Shown piece after piece: positions 26,791-35,940 of a stretch of DNA of 64,000 nucleotides (position 1 is its first letter; every line of letters starts with the position of its first letter). The notes beneath the pieces are model-generated. The model did not search any database. It was not told the origin of the DNA and saw only the letters and a program-made list of their open reading frames with translations. Source of the DNA: Eudoraea chungangensis. GTDB taxonomy: Bacteria; Bacteroidota; Bacteroidia; Flavobacteriales; Flavobacteriaceae. Location of the stretch: contig NZ_JARDUB010000001.1 of NCBI RefSeq assembly GCF_029360665.1, forward strand, positions 372,001 through 436,000, read 5' to 3'. Position numbers and translations under genes: made by a program.

Positions 26791-28467
26791 ATGAGACTTA
26801 AGCTTCCACCAACTTTTCTGTATTTATTGGCCTTAGTTTTATTACTTAATATTATTCAAAGTTTTTTTACCGAATTAATCTTTGACGAAGCCTACTATTG
26901 GTATTATGCTCAAAATATGGCTTGGGGCTATTTTGATCACCCTCCTATGGTAGCGGTTTTGGTTAAACTGGGAAGTTTATTTTTTAATCAAGAACTAGGC
27001 GTAAGATTTATCAGTTGTTTAATGTCTGTTGGAACCTGTATTATCCTATGGCAATTAATTGATAGTAAAGAGAAAAGTAAATATACCAGCTTGTTTTTTG
27101 TGCTTTTTTTTTCGATGACCCTCTTACATGCCTACGGGTTTCTCACTCTTCCGGATACACCTTTGTTATTTTTTACTTCTCTTTTCCTTCTGGTTTACAA
27201 AAAGTTTATTGAGAAACCTAATCTATATATATCGCTTTTACTTGGTCTTGTAATGGCCGGATTAATGTATAGTAAGTACCATGCCGTCTTAGTTATACTG
27301 TTTGTAATTCTTTCAAATTTAAGATTAGTCCAAAACAAATACGCATGGTTTTCTGTTTTTATAGCCATCGTTGCGTATTCTCCACATTTACATTGGCTGT
27401 ATGAAAATGATTTTGTTTCCATACGGTACCATCTTTATGAGAGACCAAATAGAGCCTATGAGTTTGGTGATTTTACGCTGGCTTTTTTTATTAATCTAAT
27501 CGCTTTGTTTGGATTTACCTTTCCGTGGATATACAAAGCCTTATGGAAAACCAAACCTCGTGATACCTTTTCCAAAGCTCTTTTGTATTTGGTTTATGGG
27601 GTTATTATTTTCTTTTTTATTTCTAGTCTAAGCAGAAGAGTCCAAATGCAGTGGTTAATTATTATTTGTATTCCGATGGTACTTATCGTTTTTAATTACC
27701 TGCTTGAGAATTCGAATGATAGAAAATGGATTATGCGAATGGGTATACTCAACCTTGGGATATTGTTATTTCTTAGAATCGGTTTGATATTCGAGCCATT
27801 TTTTCCTATTGTATATGAAACACATGGCAATAAAAAGTGGGTGAATTCATTGAATGAAAAAGTTGGCGACGCCCCTGTTGTATTTGAAAACTCATACCGC
27901 GAAGCGCCAATGTATTCCTTTTACAGTGGAATTACCTCCTACTCTTTAAACAATATTAGATATCGCAGAAATCAATATTCCATAGATAATTCAGAAATGA
28001 CGGTGCAGGGAAAAGACATTGCATATATTTCTAAATTTAGGGATAATGGCGACTTTGAGTACCTTACCGCCAAAGAAGACACCATCTATGGTGTTGTTAT
28101 TAATAACTTTCAGTCTTTTAGGAAAATTAGAACCTATCTGAAAGAGTCCGAGGTGCAATCTGGTGCAAAAGAGTTAAGCCTAGAAGTAGATAATCCTTAT
28201 GAAATTGACATACCCCTTAGCAAATTAAAATTTGCTGTAATTTTTTTAGACAAATACAAAAATGTAGTTGACATTCAGGAAACCCAGACGATACCCGCAA
28301 ACAAAAAGGACACTATTTTAAGGTCCAAAACGACTACCAGTTTTAAAACCATGTTACCAGACACGCTTGCTGAGGAACCGAACTATATAAAAATAAGTAT
28401 ATCCGAGAATACGTTGTATTGGGGGATAAATGGTGATAACGTAAAACTACCGGATGGAAGCAACTAA
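26791..28467 (+). CDS. GT39/ArnT-like membrane glycosyltransferase
   Basis: A 558-residue GT-C glycosyltransferase with a long N-terminal membrane part (about 10 helices to residue 350) and a soluble C-terminal domain. The first loop has the essential acidic pair D32-E33 in LIFDEAYYW, followed by YFDHPPMVA, both typical of the PMT/ArnT superfamily. Such enzymes move a sugar from a polyprenyl-phosphate donor to protein or lipid A. A donor could come from the polyprenol-phosphate mannosyltransferase encoded on the other strand 134 bases away. A TAATTTTG box at 26764-26771 may be the promoter. It overlaps the DUF4271 gene by 14 bases. Confidence 0.85.
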   Translation: MRLKLPPTFLYLLALVLLLNIIQSFFTELIFDEAYYWYYAQNMAWGYFDHPPMVAVLVKLGSLFFNQELGVRFISCLMSVGTCIILWQLIDSKEKSKYTSLFFVLFFSMTLLHAYGFLTLPDTPLLFFTSLFLLVYKKFIEKPNLYISLLLGLVMAGLMYSKYHAVLVILFVILSNLRLVQNKYAWFSVFIAIVAYSPHLHWLYENDFVSIRYHLYERPNRAYEFGDFTLAFFINLIALFGFTFPWIYKALWKTKPRDTFSKALLYLVYGVIIFFFISSLSRRVQMQWLIIICIPMVLIVFNYLLENSNDRKWIMRMGILNLGILLFLRIGLIFEPFFPIVYETHGNKKWVNSLNEKVGDAPVVFENSYREAPMYSFYSGITSYSLNNIRYRRNQYSIDNSEMTVQGKDIAYISKFRDNGDFEYLTAKEDTIYGVVINNFQSFRKIRTYLKESEVQSGAKELSLEVDNPYEIDIPLSKLKFAVIFLDKYKNVVDIQETQTIPANKKDTILRSKTTTSFKTMLPDTLAEEPNYIKISISENTLYWGINGDNVKLPDGSN

Positions 28468-29110
28468 TAGATTCGTTGAAAATTTCGATGGTATCACCAT
28501 AATTATGGTCATAAGCCTACTGATGGTAGCCATTGCCAAAACTTTATTTTACAACCGTTTTACTAACTTTATTATCCTGCCGTTTAACAATAAATATATT
28601 TCCCTATATAACAAGAAGGATAAATTGGTAAACTGGTTTCATATTTTTTTTAGTGTTTTTCAACTTCTTAATTTTTCCATTTATATATACTACATTTCCA
28701 AAATCCTTTTTGAGGGTGGTACACAGGATTATTTACTATCCATTTTCCTAATTCTAAGCCTGCTAATTCTTTATCTTCTTTCCAAAATACTCTTGCAACT
28801 TGGAGGAGGCGTTATTTTTAATAATCACAGAGTAATTGTGGAATTAATATTTAGGAAACTTACTTACCTGAACTACAGTGGAATCATAATGCTGCTCGCC
28901 AATATCATTTTAAGCTATATAATACCGAATTCCAAAATAGTATTGTTTATAAGTATTTTTCTTATTGGTCTAATAAATCTAATAGGGTGGGTTAGAATAA
29001 TAAAAAACTATCAAATACTAATCTCAGGCTACTTTTTCTATTTTATTTTGTACCTTTGCGCTCTCGAAATTGCACCCTTTGTAATCATTGCGAACTATCT
29101 AAAAGATTAA
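28454..29110 (+). CDS. DUF4271 membrane protein
   Basis: A 218-residue integral membrane protein with about six helices, recognised as DUF4271, a family of unknown function in Bacteroidota. A cytoplasmic hairpin with FNNHRVIVELIFRKLTYLNYSG lies in the middle. It overlaps the upstream glycosyltransferase gene by 14 bases and is followed after 5 bases by hemD, an order often seen in flavobacteria. No catalytic motif is apparent. The starting ATG matches the position expected from the overlap. Confidence 0.8.
   Translation: MEATNRFVENFDGITIIMVISLLMVAIAKTLFYNRFTNFIILPFNNKYISLYNKKDKLVNWFHIFFSVFQLLNFSIYIYYISKILFEGGTQDYLLSIFLILSLLILYLLSKILLQLGGGVIFNNHRVIVELIFRKLTYLNYSGIIMLLANIILSYIIPNSKIVLFISIFLIGLINLIGWVRIIKNYQILISGYFFYFILYLCALEIAPFVIIANYLKD
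29051..29058 (+). promoter_or_regulatory. -7 box inside the DUF4271 gene, upstream of hemD
   Basis: GTACCTTTGCG contains TACCTTTG, a full consensus match in the commonest flavobacterial form, 57 bases before the hemD ATG. It would give hemD transcription independent of the upstream genes. No TTG is seen at the expected distance. Confidence 0.4.
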
Positions 29111-29115
29111 GGTAT

Positions 29116-29862
29116 ATGAAGATAAAGACGATTTTGGTGTCTCAGCCAGAACCAAAAATGGAAAATTCCCCTTACCTCAAACTCATTGAGAAAGAAAAGG
29201 TAAAGGTAGATTTTAGACCGTTTATACACGTGGAAGGCGTTGATGCTAAGAATGTTAGACAACAAAAAATTGATCTCAATAACTATACGGCCATTATTCT
29301 GACCAGTAGAAATTCCGTGGATCATTTTTTCAGAATTGCCGAAGAAATGCGTTTTAAAGTCCCAGATGCGATGAAATATTTCTGTCAATCAGAGGCTGTG
29401 GCATTTTATCTGCAAAAATATGTCGTATATCGAAAAAGGAAAATCTATGTTGGGAAAAGAAATTTTCCTGAGTTAGTTCCGTTAATAAAGAAGTATAAGG
29501 AAGAGTCATTTCTACTTCCTTCTTCTGATGCTTTAAAGCCAAGTGTCCCAGAAATATTAAATAGTTTAAATATAGATTGGACGAGGGGCATATTTTACAA
29601 AACAGTAATTAGCGATCTTTCCGATTTAAGAAATGTCTATTATGACGTCCTAGTATTTTTTAGTCCGTCAGGAATAGAATCCCTTCTTAAAAACTTTCCT
29701 GATTTTGAGCAAAACAATACCAGAATTGCCGTATTTGGAAACTCTACCGTGCTGGCCGCAAATGATGCCGGTTTAAGAATAGATATTGAAGCTCCAACAC
29801 CGGAGACACCTTCAATGACCATGGCATTACAAAAATATATAACCAGCGTAAATAAGAAATAA
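29116..29862 (+). CDS. hemD: Uroporphyrinogen-III synthase
   Basis: A 248-residue protein of the HemD family, which closes hydroxymethylbilane into uroporphyrinogen III in heme synthesis. The family has few invariant residues. The fit comes from the two-domain alpha/beta pattern, with ILVSQPEP at the start, AIILTSRNSVDHFF in the first domain and VLVFFSPSGIESLLKNFP plus IAVFGNSTVLAANDAG in the second. The ATG at 29116 gives a canonical N-terminus, whereas the frame open from 29056 overlaps DUF4271. Convergent pckA lies 27 bases on. Confidence 0.88.
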   Translation: MKIKTILVSQPEPKMENSPYLKLIEKEKVKVDFRPFIHVEGVDAKNVRQQKIDLNNYTAIILTSRNSVDHFFRIAEEMRFKVPDAMKYFCQSEAVAFYLQKYVVYRKRKIYVGKRNFPELVPLIKKYKEESFLLPSSDALKPSVPEILNSLNIDWTRGIFYKTVISDLSDLRNVYYDVLVFFSPSGIESLLKNFPDFEQNNTRIAVFGNSTVLAANDAGLRIDIEAPTPETPSMTMALQKYITSVNKK

Positions 29863-29889
29863 TCACTTTTTAGCGCTTTTTATTAATTT

Positions 29890-31509
29890 CTAGTATCCGT
29901 AGCGTTGAGGTCCGCCTCTTCTAATTTCCTCATTCGCATAAGATTCAAACTTTTTAAAGTTTTCACGAAAAGCGTTAGACAACTTAAAAGCTGCATCGTA
30001 GTAGGCTTTATCATTATTCCAAGTAGCTCTTGGACTAAGGACACTCGTAGGTACTCCAGGGCAACTCCTTGGTTGTGCTACGCCAAATACCGAATGTATG
30101 TGATAAGTATCATAGGAATATAGACCTAATGAACCAGAAAGTGCTGCATCTATCATCGCTCTGGTATATCGCAGTTCCATTCTTTTCCCAACACCATAAG
30201 ATCCACCGGTCCATCCGGTATTAACCAACCAAACATTTACTTTAGAGGTAGTCATTTTCTCACTTAATTGTTCGGCATAAACTGTTGGGTGGAGTGGCAT
30301 AAAAGGGGCTCCAAAACAGGCAGAAAACGATGGAATTGGTTCCTTCACTCCTGCTTCTGTTCCAGCCACTTTAGCGGTATACCCAGAAATAAAATGATAG
30401 GCCGCCTGGCTAGGGGTTAGTTTGGAAATTGGGGGTAAAACGCCAAAAGCATCGGCGGTCAAGAAAAAGATATTCTTAGGATTATCCCCAATGGACGGTT
30501 CTTTTATATTAGTAATAAAGTTAATAGGGTAGCTTACCCTAGTATTTTGAGTAATGCTGGTATCATCAAAATCAACCTCCCCGTTTGACTTTAGGACTAC
30601 ATTTTCCAAAATTGCACCAGGTCTTATTGCATTGAAAATCTCCGGTTCTTTTTCCTGATTCAAATGTATTACCTTGGCATAACATCCCCCTTCAAAATTA
30701 AATACCTTGTCGTCCTTTGTCCACCCATGTTCATCGTCCCCTATCAGCTTCCTTTTTATATCTGTAGATAAAGTCGTTTTTCCAGTTCCGGAAAGACCGA
30801 AAAACAAGGCTGTATCTCCTTTTTCCCCAACATTGGAAGAACAGTGCATTGGTAAAGTTTCATGGTATACTGCTAAAAGGAAATTTAATGCAGAAAAGAT
30901 CCCTTTCTTAATTTCCCCGGTATAACCAGTTCCACCAATTAACGCAATCTTTTTTGTAAAATTTAAAATAGCAAAATTGTGTTGTCTGGTACCATCTTCT
31001 TCTGGCGACGCATGGAATCCAGGGGCATTGATTACCTTCCACTCCGGGCTAAACGCCTCCAATTCGGCTTCCTTTGGCCTTAAAAACATATTATAGGCAA
31101 ACATATTAGACCAGGGGTACTCATTTATTACTCTAATTTTTAAACGATACTCTTCGTCTGCACAGGCGTAACAATCTCTAACAAACAAGTCTTTCCCTTT
31201 TAAATAGGCAATTACCTTAGCGTACAAGGCATCAAAGTCTTTAGGCGCAAATGGAATGTTAATATCTCCCCACCAAACTTTGTCTTCGGTTATCGCATCT
31301 TTAACTATAAAGCGGTCTTTAGGCGATCTTCCAGTAAATTCTCCAGTCTTCACGGCTAAGGTGCCATTTGTGGTTTCCACTCCCATTCCTCTCTCAATAG
31401 TAACTATCTGGAGTTCTTCCGGAGCTAATTGGTAATAAGTCTTGTTGTTTTCCAAACCGTAAGCCTTTAAATCGAGTGAAATATTATCTATGATTTTCTG
31501 ATTTATCAT
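29890..31509 (-). CDS. pckA: Phosphoenolpyruvate carboxykinase (ATP)
   Basis: A 539-residue gluconeogenic enzyme converting oxaloacetate and ATP to PEP, CO2 and ADP. The kinase P-loop FGLSGTGKTTLS, the kinase-2 motif LIGDDEHGW, the manganese and substrate region FNFEGGCYAK and the Arg of TGEFTGRSPKDRF are all present. The length matches ATP-type PckA. It is a single-gene unit between convergent hemD and the DUF423 gene. Together with the amino acid catabolic genes in the window it points to growth on proteinaceous carbon, which is inference. Confidence 0.97.
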   Translation of the reverse strand: MINQKIIDNISLDLKAYGLENNKTYYQLAPEELQIVTIERGMGVETTNGTLAVKTGEFTGRSPKDRFIVKDAITEDKVWWGDINIPFAPKDFDALYAKVIAYLKGKDLFVRDCYACADEEYRLKIRVINEYPWSNMFAYNMFLRPKEAELEAFSPEWKVINAPGFHASPEEDGTRQHNFAILNFTKKIALIGGTGYTGEIKKGIFSALNFLLAVYHETLPMHCSSNVGEKGDTALFFGLSGTGKTTLSTDIKRKLIGDDEHGWTKDDKVFNFEGGCYAKVIHLNQEKEPEIFNAIRPGAILENVVLKSNGEVDFDDTSITQNTRVSYPINFITNIKEPSIGDNPKNIFFLTADAFGVLPPISKLTPSQAAYHFISGYTAKVAGTEAGVKEPIPSFSACFGAPFMPLHPTVYAEQLSEKMTTSKVNVWLVNTGWTGGSYGVGKRMELRYTRAMIDAALSGSLGLYSYDTYHIHSVFGVAQPRSCPGVPTSVLSPRATWNNDKAYYDAAFKLSNAFRENFKKFESYANEEIRRGGPQRYGY

Positions 31510-31561
31510 CGTAGTCGTATATATTCTGTGAATTAGTAAATGTCAAAAATTTAATTTTATG

Positions 31562-31954
31562 TTAGTTCTTCTTCAATTGAGAATAGCCATAGACCCCTAA
31601 CAATAACCAAGCAGTTATCATAAGGACTCCTCCAATGGGTGTAATTATTCCAAAAATTGATATGTCAAGACCATGCAATTCTTTTATGGCTAAAAAGTAA
31701 AGAGATCCTGAAAAAAACACTAATCCAGTAATCATAAGCCAGTAAACTTTCGTTAATGACCTTGCGTCTATTTTTTTTACCATGGATAGACAAAGAAAAA
31801 AAAAGGCATGATACATCTGATATGTGTTCGCTGTTTTAAAAGTATCCAAAGACTGATCATTTAAGAGGTCTTTAAGTGAATGAGCCCCGAATGCTCCAAT
31901 CATAACAGCGGTACCTCCCAGCACAATTCCTGTTAAGAAAATTGTTTTGTTCAT
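31562..31954 (-). CDS. DUF423 membrane protein
   Basis: A 130-residue protein with four hydrophobic helices. The N-terminal GIVLGGTAVMIGAFGAHSLKDLL with its GAFGAH motif and the C-terminal GIITPIGGVLMITAWLLL are the marks of the DUF423 (YgdD-like) family. Function is unknown; it is an inner-membrane protein. A gap of 52 bases separates it from pckA on the same strand. Confidence 0.85.
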   Translation of the reverse strand: MNKTIFLTGIVLGGTAVMIGAFGAHSLKDLLNDQSLDTFKTANTYQMYHAFFFLCLSMVKKIDARSLTKVYWLMITGLVFFSGSLYFLAIKELHGLDISIFGIITPIGGVLMITAWLLLGVYGYSQLKKN

Positions 31955-32034
31955 AACTTAAACAGTCATATTTAATGTAAATGTAACAATTTGATACCTT
32001 AGCCACCATAAATTGGTTTAATTAAATAATTCGA

Positions 32035-33408
32035 ATGCGGAGAAATATATTGGTCATTGGAGCAGGGAAATCTACTTCCTACCTACAGGACTACCTGCTT
32101 AACAAAGCTTCTGAAGAAAATCTAGAAGTAACTATTGGAGATTTAAAGCCTGATTCTATTCCAAGCAAAACAAAAAATCATCCGGCATGCAAAGTAATTA
32201 CTTTAGATATCAATAATGATTCACAGCGAGAAGTAGCAATTCAAAATGCTCATATCGTAATATCTATGCTCCCTGCCAGGTTTCATTCTAAAGTGGCGCA
32301 TGACTGTCTTCGATACAACAAAAATCTCGTCACAGCTTCTTATATAAGTAGCGAGATGAGATCTCTAGACAAAGAGGTTCGTGAAAAAGGGCTTATTTTC
32401 ATGAATGAAATTGGTCTAGACCCGGGGATAGACCATATGAGTGCGATGCAGATAATCAATAACATTAGGAGTCAGGGTGGTAAAATGTTGTTGTTCGAGT
32501 CCTTTACTGGAGGTTTAGTAGCCCCTGAATCTGACAATAATCTCTGGAATTATAAATTTACCTGGAATCCCAGAAATGTTGTCTTAGCCGGACAAGGTGG
32601 CGCCGCTAAATTTATTCAGGAAGGTTCGTATAAATATATTCCCTATCAGAAGTTGTTTAGAAGGACGGAGTTTATGGATATAGATGGTTATGGCGTATTC
32701 GAGGCTTATGCCAATAGAGATTCTCTAAATTATAAAGAAGCATATGGTTTAAACGATGCGTTAACTCTATACAGAGGCACGATGAGGAGGGTTGGTTTTT
32801 CGAAAGCATGGAATATGTTTGTGCAATTGGGGATGACGGATGACAGTTATACTATCGAAAATTCAGAAAATATGTCATATAGAGAGTATATCAATTTGTT
32901 TTTGCCATACTCTCCAACAGATTCTGTAGAATTGAAACTTCGACATTATTTAAAGATTGATCAGGATGATATAATGTGGGGTAAATTATTAGAATTAAAT
33001 CTATTTGATTCAACAAAAACAATTCCTCTAAAAAGCGCAACTCCGGCCCAAATGTTACAGTATATTTTAGAAGACAGCTGGACTATGGCCGCTGATGATA
33101 AGGATATGATTGTTATGTATCACAAACTGGGATACGAAGTTAACGGGGTTCAAAAACAAATAGACTCAAACATGGTGGTCATTGGTGAAAACCAAAATTA
33201 TACAGCCATGGCCAAAACCGTTGGGTTACCTGTAGCCATTGCAACCTTGCTAATTCTCAATAAGAAAATAACCACGGCTGGTGTGCAAATACCAATTGCG
33301 GAGGAGGTCTATAAGCCAATTTTAAGGGAACTGGCAAATAATGGTATCATCTTTAAAGAATATGAAGTACCCTATCTTGGTTATAATCCCGATTCGGTAG
33401 CTGGCTAA
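32035..33408 (+). CDS. Saccharopine dehydrogenase family protein
   Basis: A 457-residue protein with an N-terminal Rossmann fold (NILVIGAGKSTSYLQDYLL) and the family motifs HIVISMLPARFHSKVAHDC, NEIGLDPGIDHMSAM and ESFTGGLVAPESDNN. It matches the glutamate-forming saccharopine dehydrogenase/reductase type, the C-terminal half of the animal LKR/SDH enzyme, which acts in lysine catabolism to aminoadipate semialdehyde. No lysine-ketoglutarate reductase gene is visible nearby. The Lrp-type regulator gene that follows 43 bases later, in the same direction, supports an amino acid-responsive unit. Confidence 0.82.
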   Translation: MRRNILVIGAGKSTSYLQDYLLNKASEENLEVTIGDLKPDSIPSKTKNHPACKVITLDINNDSQREVAIQNAHIVISMLPARFHSKVAHDCLRYNKNLVTASYISSEMRSLDKEVREKGLIFMNEIGLDPGIDHMSAMQIINNIRSQGGKMLLFESFTGGLVAPESDNNLWNYKFTWNPRNVVLAGQGGAAKFIQEGSYKYIPYQKLFRRTEFMDIDGYGVFEAYANRDSLNYKEAYGLNDALTLYRGTMRRVGFSKAWNMFVQLGMTDDSYTIENSENMSYREYINLFLPYSPTDSVELKLRHYLKIDQDDIMWGKLLELNLFDSTKTIPLKSATPAQMLQYILEDSWTMAADDKDMIVMYHKLGYEVNGVQKQIDSNMVVIGENQNYTAMAKTVGLPVAIATLLILNKKITTAGVQIPIAEEVYKPILRELANNGIIFKEYEVPYLGYNPDSVAG

Positions 33409-33451
33409 AGGGCTATTATTGGTATCTTTAGCTTTAATCTTAATTAATACC

Positions 33452-33922
33452 ATGAAATCTTCCAAACAAAATGTGAAAATTGACGGAATCGATAAAAAGA
33501 TTTTACGCTATTTGATTCAAGATGCCAGAAGACCAATTCTAGAGATAGCAAGAAACATAGGTATTTCTGGAGCCGCAATTCACCAGCGATTGAGAAAATT
33601 AGAAAAATCTGGCTTGCTTGTTGGTTCTAATTTTGTGATAAACCCAAAGGTCTTGGGGTATACTACTATGGCATATATAGGGATCTTTTTGGATAAAGCC
33701 ATGAGTAACCCGTCTGCTGTTAAGCAATTAGAAAAAATTCCAGAAATTTTGGAATGTCATTATACCACCGGTAATTGGTCTATTCTGATAAAGGTTCTTT
33801 GCAAGGATAACGAACACCTTATGTTTTTGTTGAATAAAAAAATACAACAAATAGAAGGGGTATCCAGAACAGAAACATTTATCTCTTTAGAACAACAAAT
33901 AAACAGACAAATATCAATTTAA
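33452..33922 (+). CDS. Lrp/AsnC-family transcription regulator
   Basis: A 156-residue regulator with an N-terminal helix-turn-helix (IDKKILRYLIQDARRPILEIARNIGISGAAIHQRLRKLEKSG, in sections) and a C-terminal RAM effector-binding domain (TTMAYIGIFLD to GVSRTETFISLEQ). Such proteins form octamers and sense amino acids. The frame is open from 33419, but the ATG at 33452 starts a normal N-terminus. TATCTTTA at 33423-33430 differs from the -7 consensus by one base. Lysine or a related compound may be the effector, judged only from the upstream saccharopine dehydrogenase gene. Confidence 0.9.
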   Translation: MKSSKQNVKIDGIDKKILRYLIQDARRPILEIARNIGISGAAIHQRLRKLEKSGLLVGSNFVINPKVLGYTTMAYIGIFLDKAMSNPSAVKQLEKIPEILECHYTTGNWSILIKVLCKDNEHLMFLLNKKIQQIEGVSRTETFISLEQQINRQISI

Positions 33923-33947
33923 AGACCTTAAAGAGTAGCAAAGGTGC

Positions 33948-34643
33948 TTAGTCTCTGCCTCCAAATACTTGCAAGCCCCAGTAAACAAGAGTAGCCAAAG
34001 AACCAATAGCTGCAACTAAATAAGTTCTCGCAGCCCATTTTAAAGAGTCTTCTGAACCTGCATATTCTTCTTGGGTAACTATGCTTTTTGCCTTGAGCCA
34101 TTTTAATGCCCTGTTACTAGCATCATACTCTACAGGAAGTGTAATAAAACTAAATAAGGTAGCAAAACCCATCATTACCAGACCTGCAATTGCTACATAA
34201 TATCCAAAGCCAACCCCCGCGGCGGCACCTAACATTAGCCCTCCAAATACGATCCAGGTAGACATGCCTGAAGTAATACTAACTACCGGAACTAATTTAG
34301 ACCTCAGACTTAACCATTCATAAGCTTGCGCATGTTGTACAGCGTGCCCACACTCATGTGCCGCTACTGCAGCAGAAGCTGCATTTCTCTGACTATATAC
34401 TCCTTCACTAAGGTTTACCGTTTTATTTTTAGGATTATAGTGGTCGGTTAGCATTCCTGCAGTGGAGACAACCTTTACATCACGAATTCCATGATCGGCC
34501 AACATCTTTTCTGCAATCTCTGCTCCACTCATCCCATTACTCAAATGAACTTTGGAATAGTACTTAAACTTACTTTTTAACTTATTGCTTACAAACCAGC
34601 TAACCAAAGCAATCGCTCCAATTAGAACATAATACGTCATCAT
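33948..34643 (-). CDS. Zinc metallopeptidase, membrane-embedded (Zn_peptidase_2 type)
   Basis: A 231-residue protein with a helix at the N-terminus, the zinc motif HECGH at 96-100 in AAVAAHECGHAVQHAQ, and three more hydrophobic segments after it. The third ligand may lie in the VEYDASNRALKWL segment. This is the YugP-like neutral zinc metallopeptidase family, widespread in bacteria, whose substrates are unknown. Two ATG codons in tandem open the frame; either may serve. It stands alone between an Lrp gene and ald. Confidence 0.85.
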   Translation of the reverse strand: MMTYYVLIGAIALVSWFVSNKLKSKFKYYSKVHLSNGMSGAEIAEKMLADHGIRDVKVVSTAGMLTDHYNPKNKTVNLSEGVYSQRNAASAAVAAHECGHAVQHAQAYEWLSLRSKLVPVVSITSGMSTWIVFGGLMLGAAAGVGFGYYVAIAGLVMMGFATLFSFITLPVEYDASNRALKWLKAKSIVTQEEYAGSEDSLKWAARTYLVAAIGSLATLVYWGLQVFGGRD

Positions 34644-34729
34644 AATATTTATACTTTTACTAACAATATAGCAAAAATTCGGCCAACTTTTTCTGACGAT
34701 ATATAACTGACAAAAAAGTGTTTTTTTGG

Positions 34730-35818
34730 CTATAAGGTCTTAAAAGCTTCCCGTATTTCTTTATAAACCACCTTCCCCTTAACAATATTAAGTCCTTTAT
34801 TAAGGGAATCATCTATTTCACAAGCCTTTTCCCACCCCAGGTTTGCGAGTTTTAGAATATATGGCAGGGTTACATTGGTCAGGGCCATTGTAGAAGTATG
34901 TGGCACCGCTCCCGGCATATTGGTTACACAATAGTGAACCACGTCATTTATTATAAAAATAGGATCTTCATGTGTAGTAGGTCTTGTGGTTTCTATACAA
35001 CCTCCCTGATCTACTGCTACGTCTACTATAACCGTCCCAGAACGCATATCCTTCAACATATCTCTGCTTATGAGCTTTGGGGCCTTCGAGCCTTTAAGTA
35101 AAACCCCCCCGATTATTAAATCGTGTGATTTGATATGTCTGCGAATATTATACTCGTTAGAATATTCCGTGACAACATGACTTGGCAATACGTCATTAAT
35201 ATGACGAAGGCGTTTCATATTAATATCCAATATGGTGACATGCGCGCCTAAACCAGCTGCCATTTTTGCAGCCTGCGTCCCTACCACGCCTGCTCCCAAA
35301 ACCAAAACCCTACCAGGAGCAACTCCGGGAACACCTCCTAATAATACTCCCCGACCTTTTACTGGTTTCTCTAAAAATTTTGCTCCTTGTTGTATTGCCA
35401 TTCTACCTGCAACTTCGGACATTGGGGTTAAAAGGGGTAAGGTTCCGTCTGCATCTTCCACCGTTTCGTATGCAATACAGACAGCCTTACTGGCTAGCAT
35501 TGCTTGGGTTAGTTCTTCACTTGAAGCAAAATGAAAATAAGTAAAGATTAGCTGGTCTTTTTGAACATAGTTGTATTCTTCTCTAATTGGTTCCTTGACC
35601 TTTACAATCATCTCGGACATGGCATAGACCTGACCAATTGTATCCAAAATGACAGCACCGACAATCTTATAATCATTATCAGAAAACCCACTGCCTTCTC
35701 CGGCTCCAGTTTGTATATAGACGGTATGACCAAATTTTGTTAGTTCAAAGACTCCCGCGGGAGTCATCCCAACCCTACTTTCATTATTCTTTATTTCTTT
35801 TGGAACTCCGATAATCAT
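34730..35818 (-). CDS. ald: Alanine dehydrogenase
   Basis: A 362-residue NAD-dependent enzyme interconverting L-alanine and pyruvate plus ammonia. The N-terminus MIIGVPKEIKNNESRVGMTPAGV is classical, so the ATG at 35818 is chosen over one six codons earlier. Substrate-binding and catalytic parts include FTYFHFASS and YETVEDADGTLPLLTPMSEVAG; the NAD fold is VLGAGVVGTQAAKMAAGLGA. It may feed amino acid carbon to pyruvate. No obvious promoter box was found directly upstream. Confidence 0.95.
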   Translation of the reverse strand: MIIGVPKEIKNNESRVGMTPAGVFELTKFGHTVYIQTGAGEGSGFSDNDYKIVGAVILDTIGQVYAMSEMIVKVKEPIREEYNYVQKDQLIFTYFHFASSEELTQAMLASKAVCIAYETVEDADGTLPLLTPMSEVAGRMAIQQGAKFLEKPVKGRGVLLGGVPGVAPGRVLVLGAGVVGTQAAKMAAGLGAHVTILDINMKRLRHINDVLPSHVVTEYSNEYNIRRHIKSHDLIIGGVLLKGSKAPKLISRDMLKDMRSGTVIVDVAVDQGGCIETTRPTTHEDPIFIINDVVHYCVTNMPGAVPHTSTMALTNVTLPYILKLANLGWEKACEIDDSLNKGLNIVKGKVVYKEIREAFKTL

Positions 35819-35940
35819 TTGTTGAAACTTTAGCAATTAAAGCCAAAATTGTCACTAAAATTAGAGCCGACAAAAAAATCAGACTAAAAATTAAAAATCA
35901 ATAAGAAATAAAATGATAAATAGCAGCTTTCTATGTTTTA

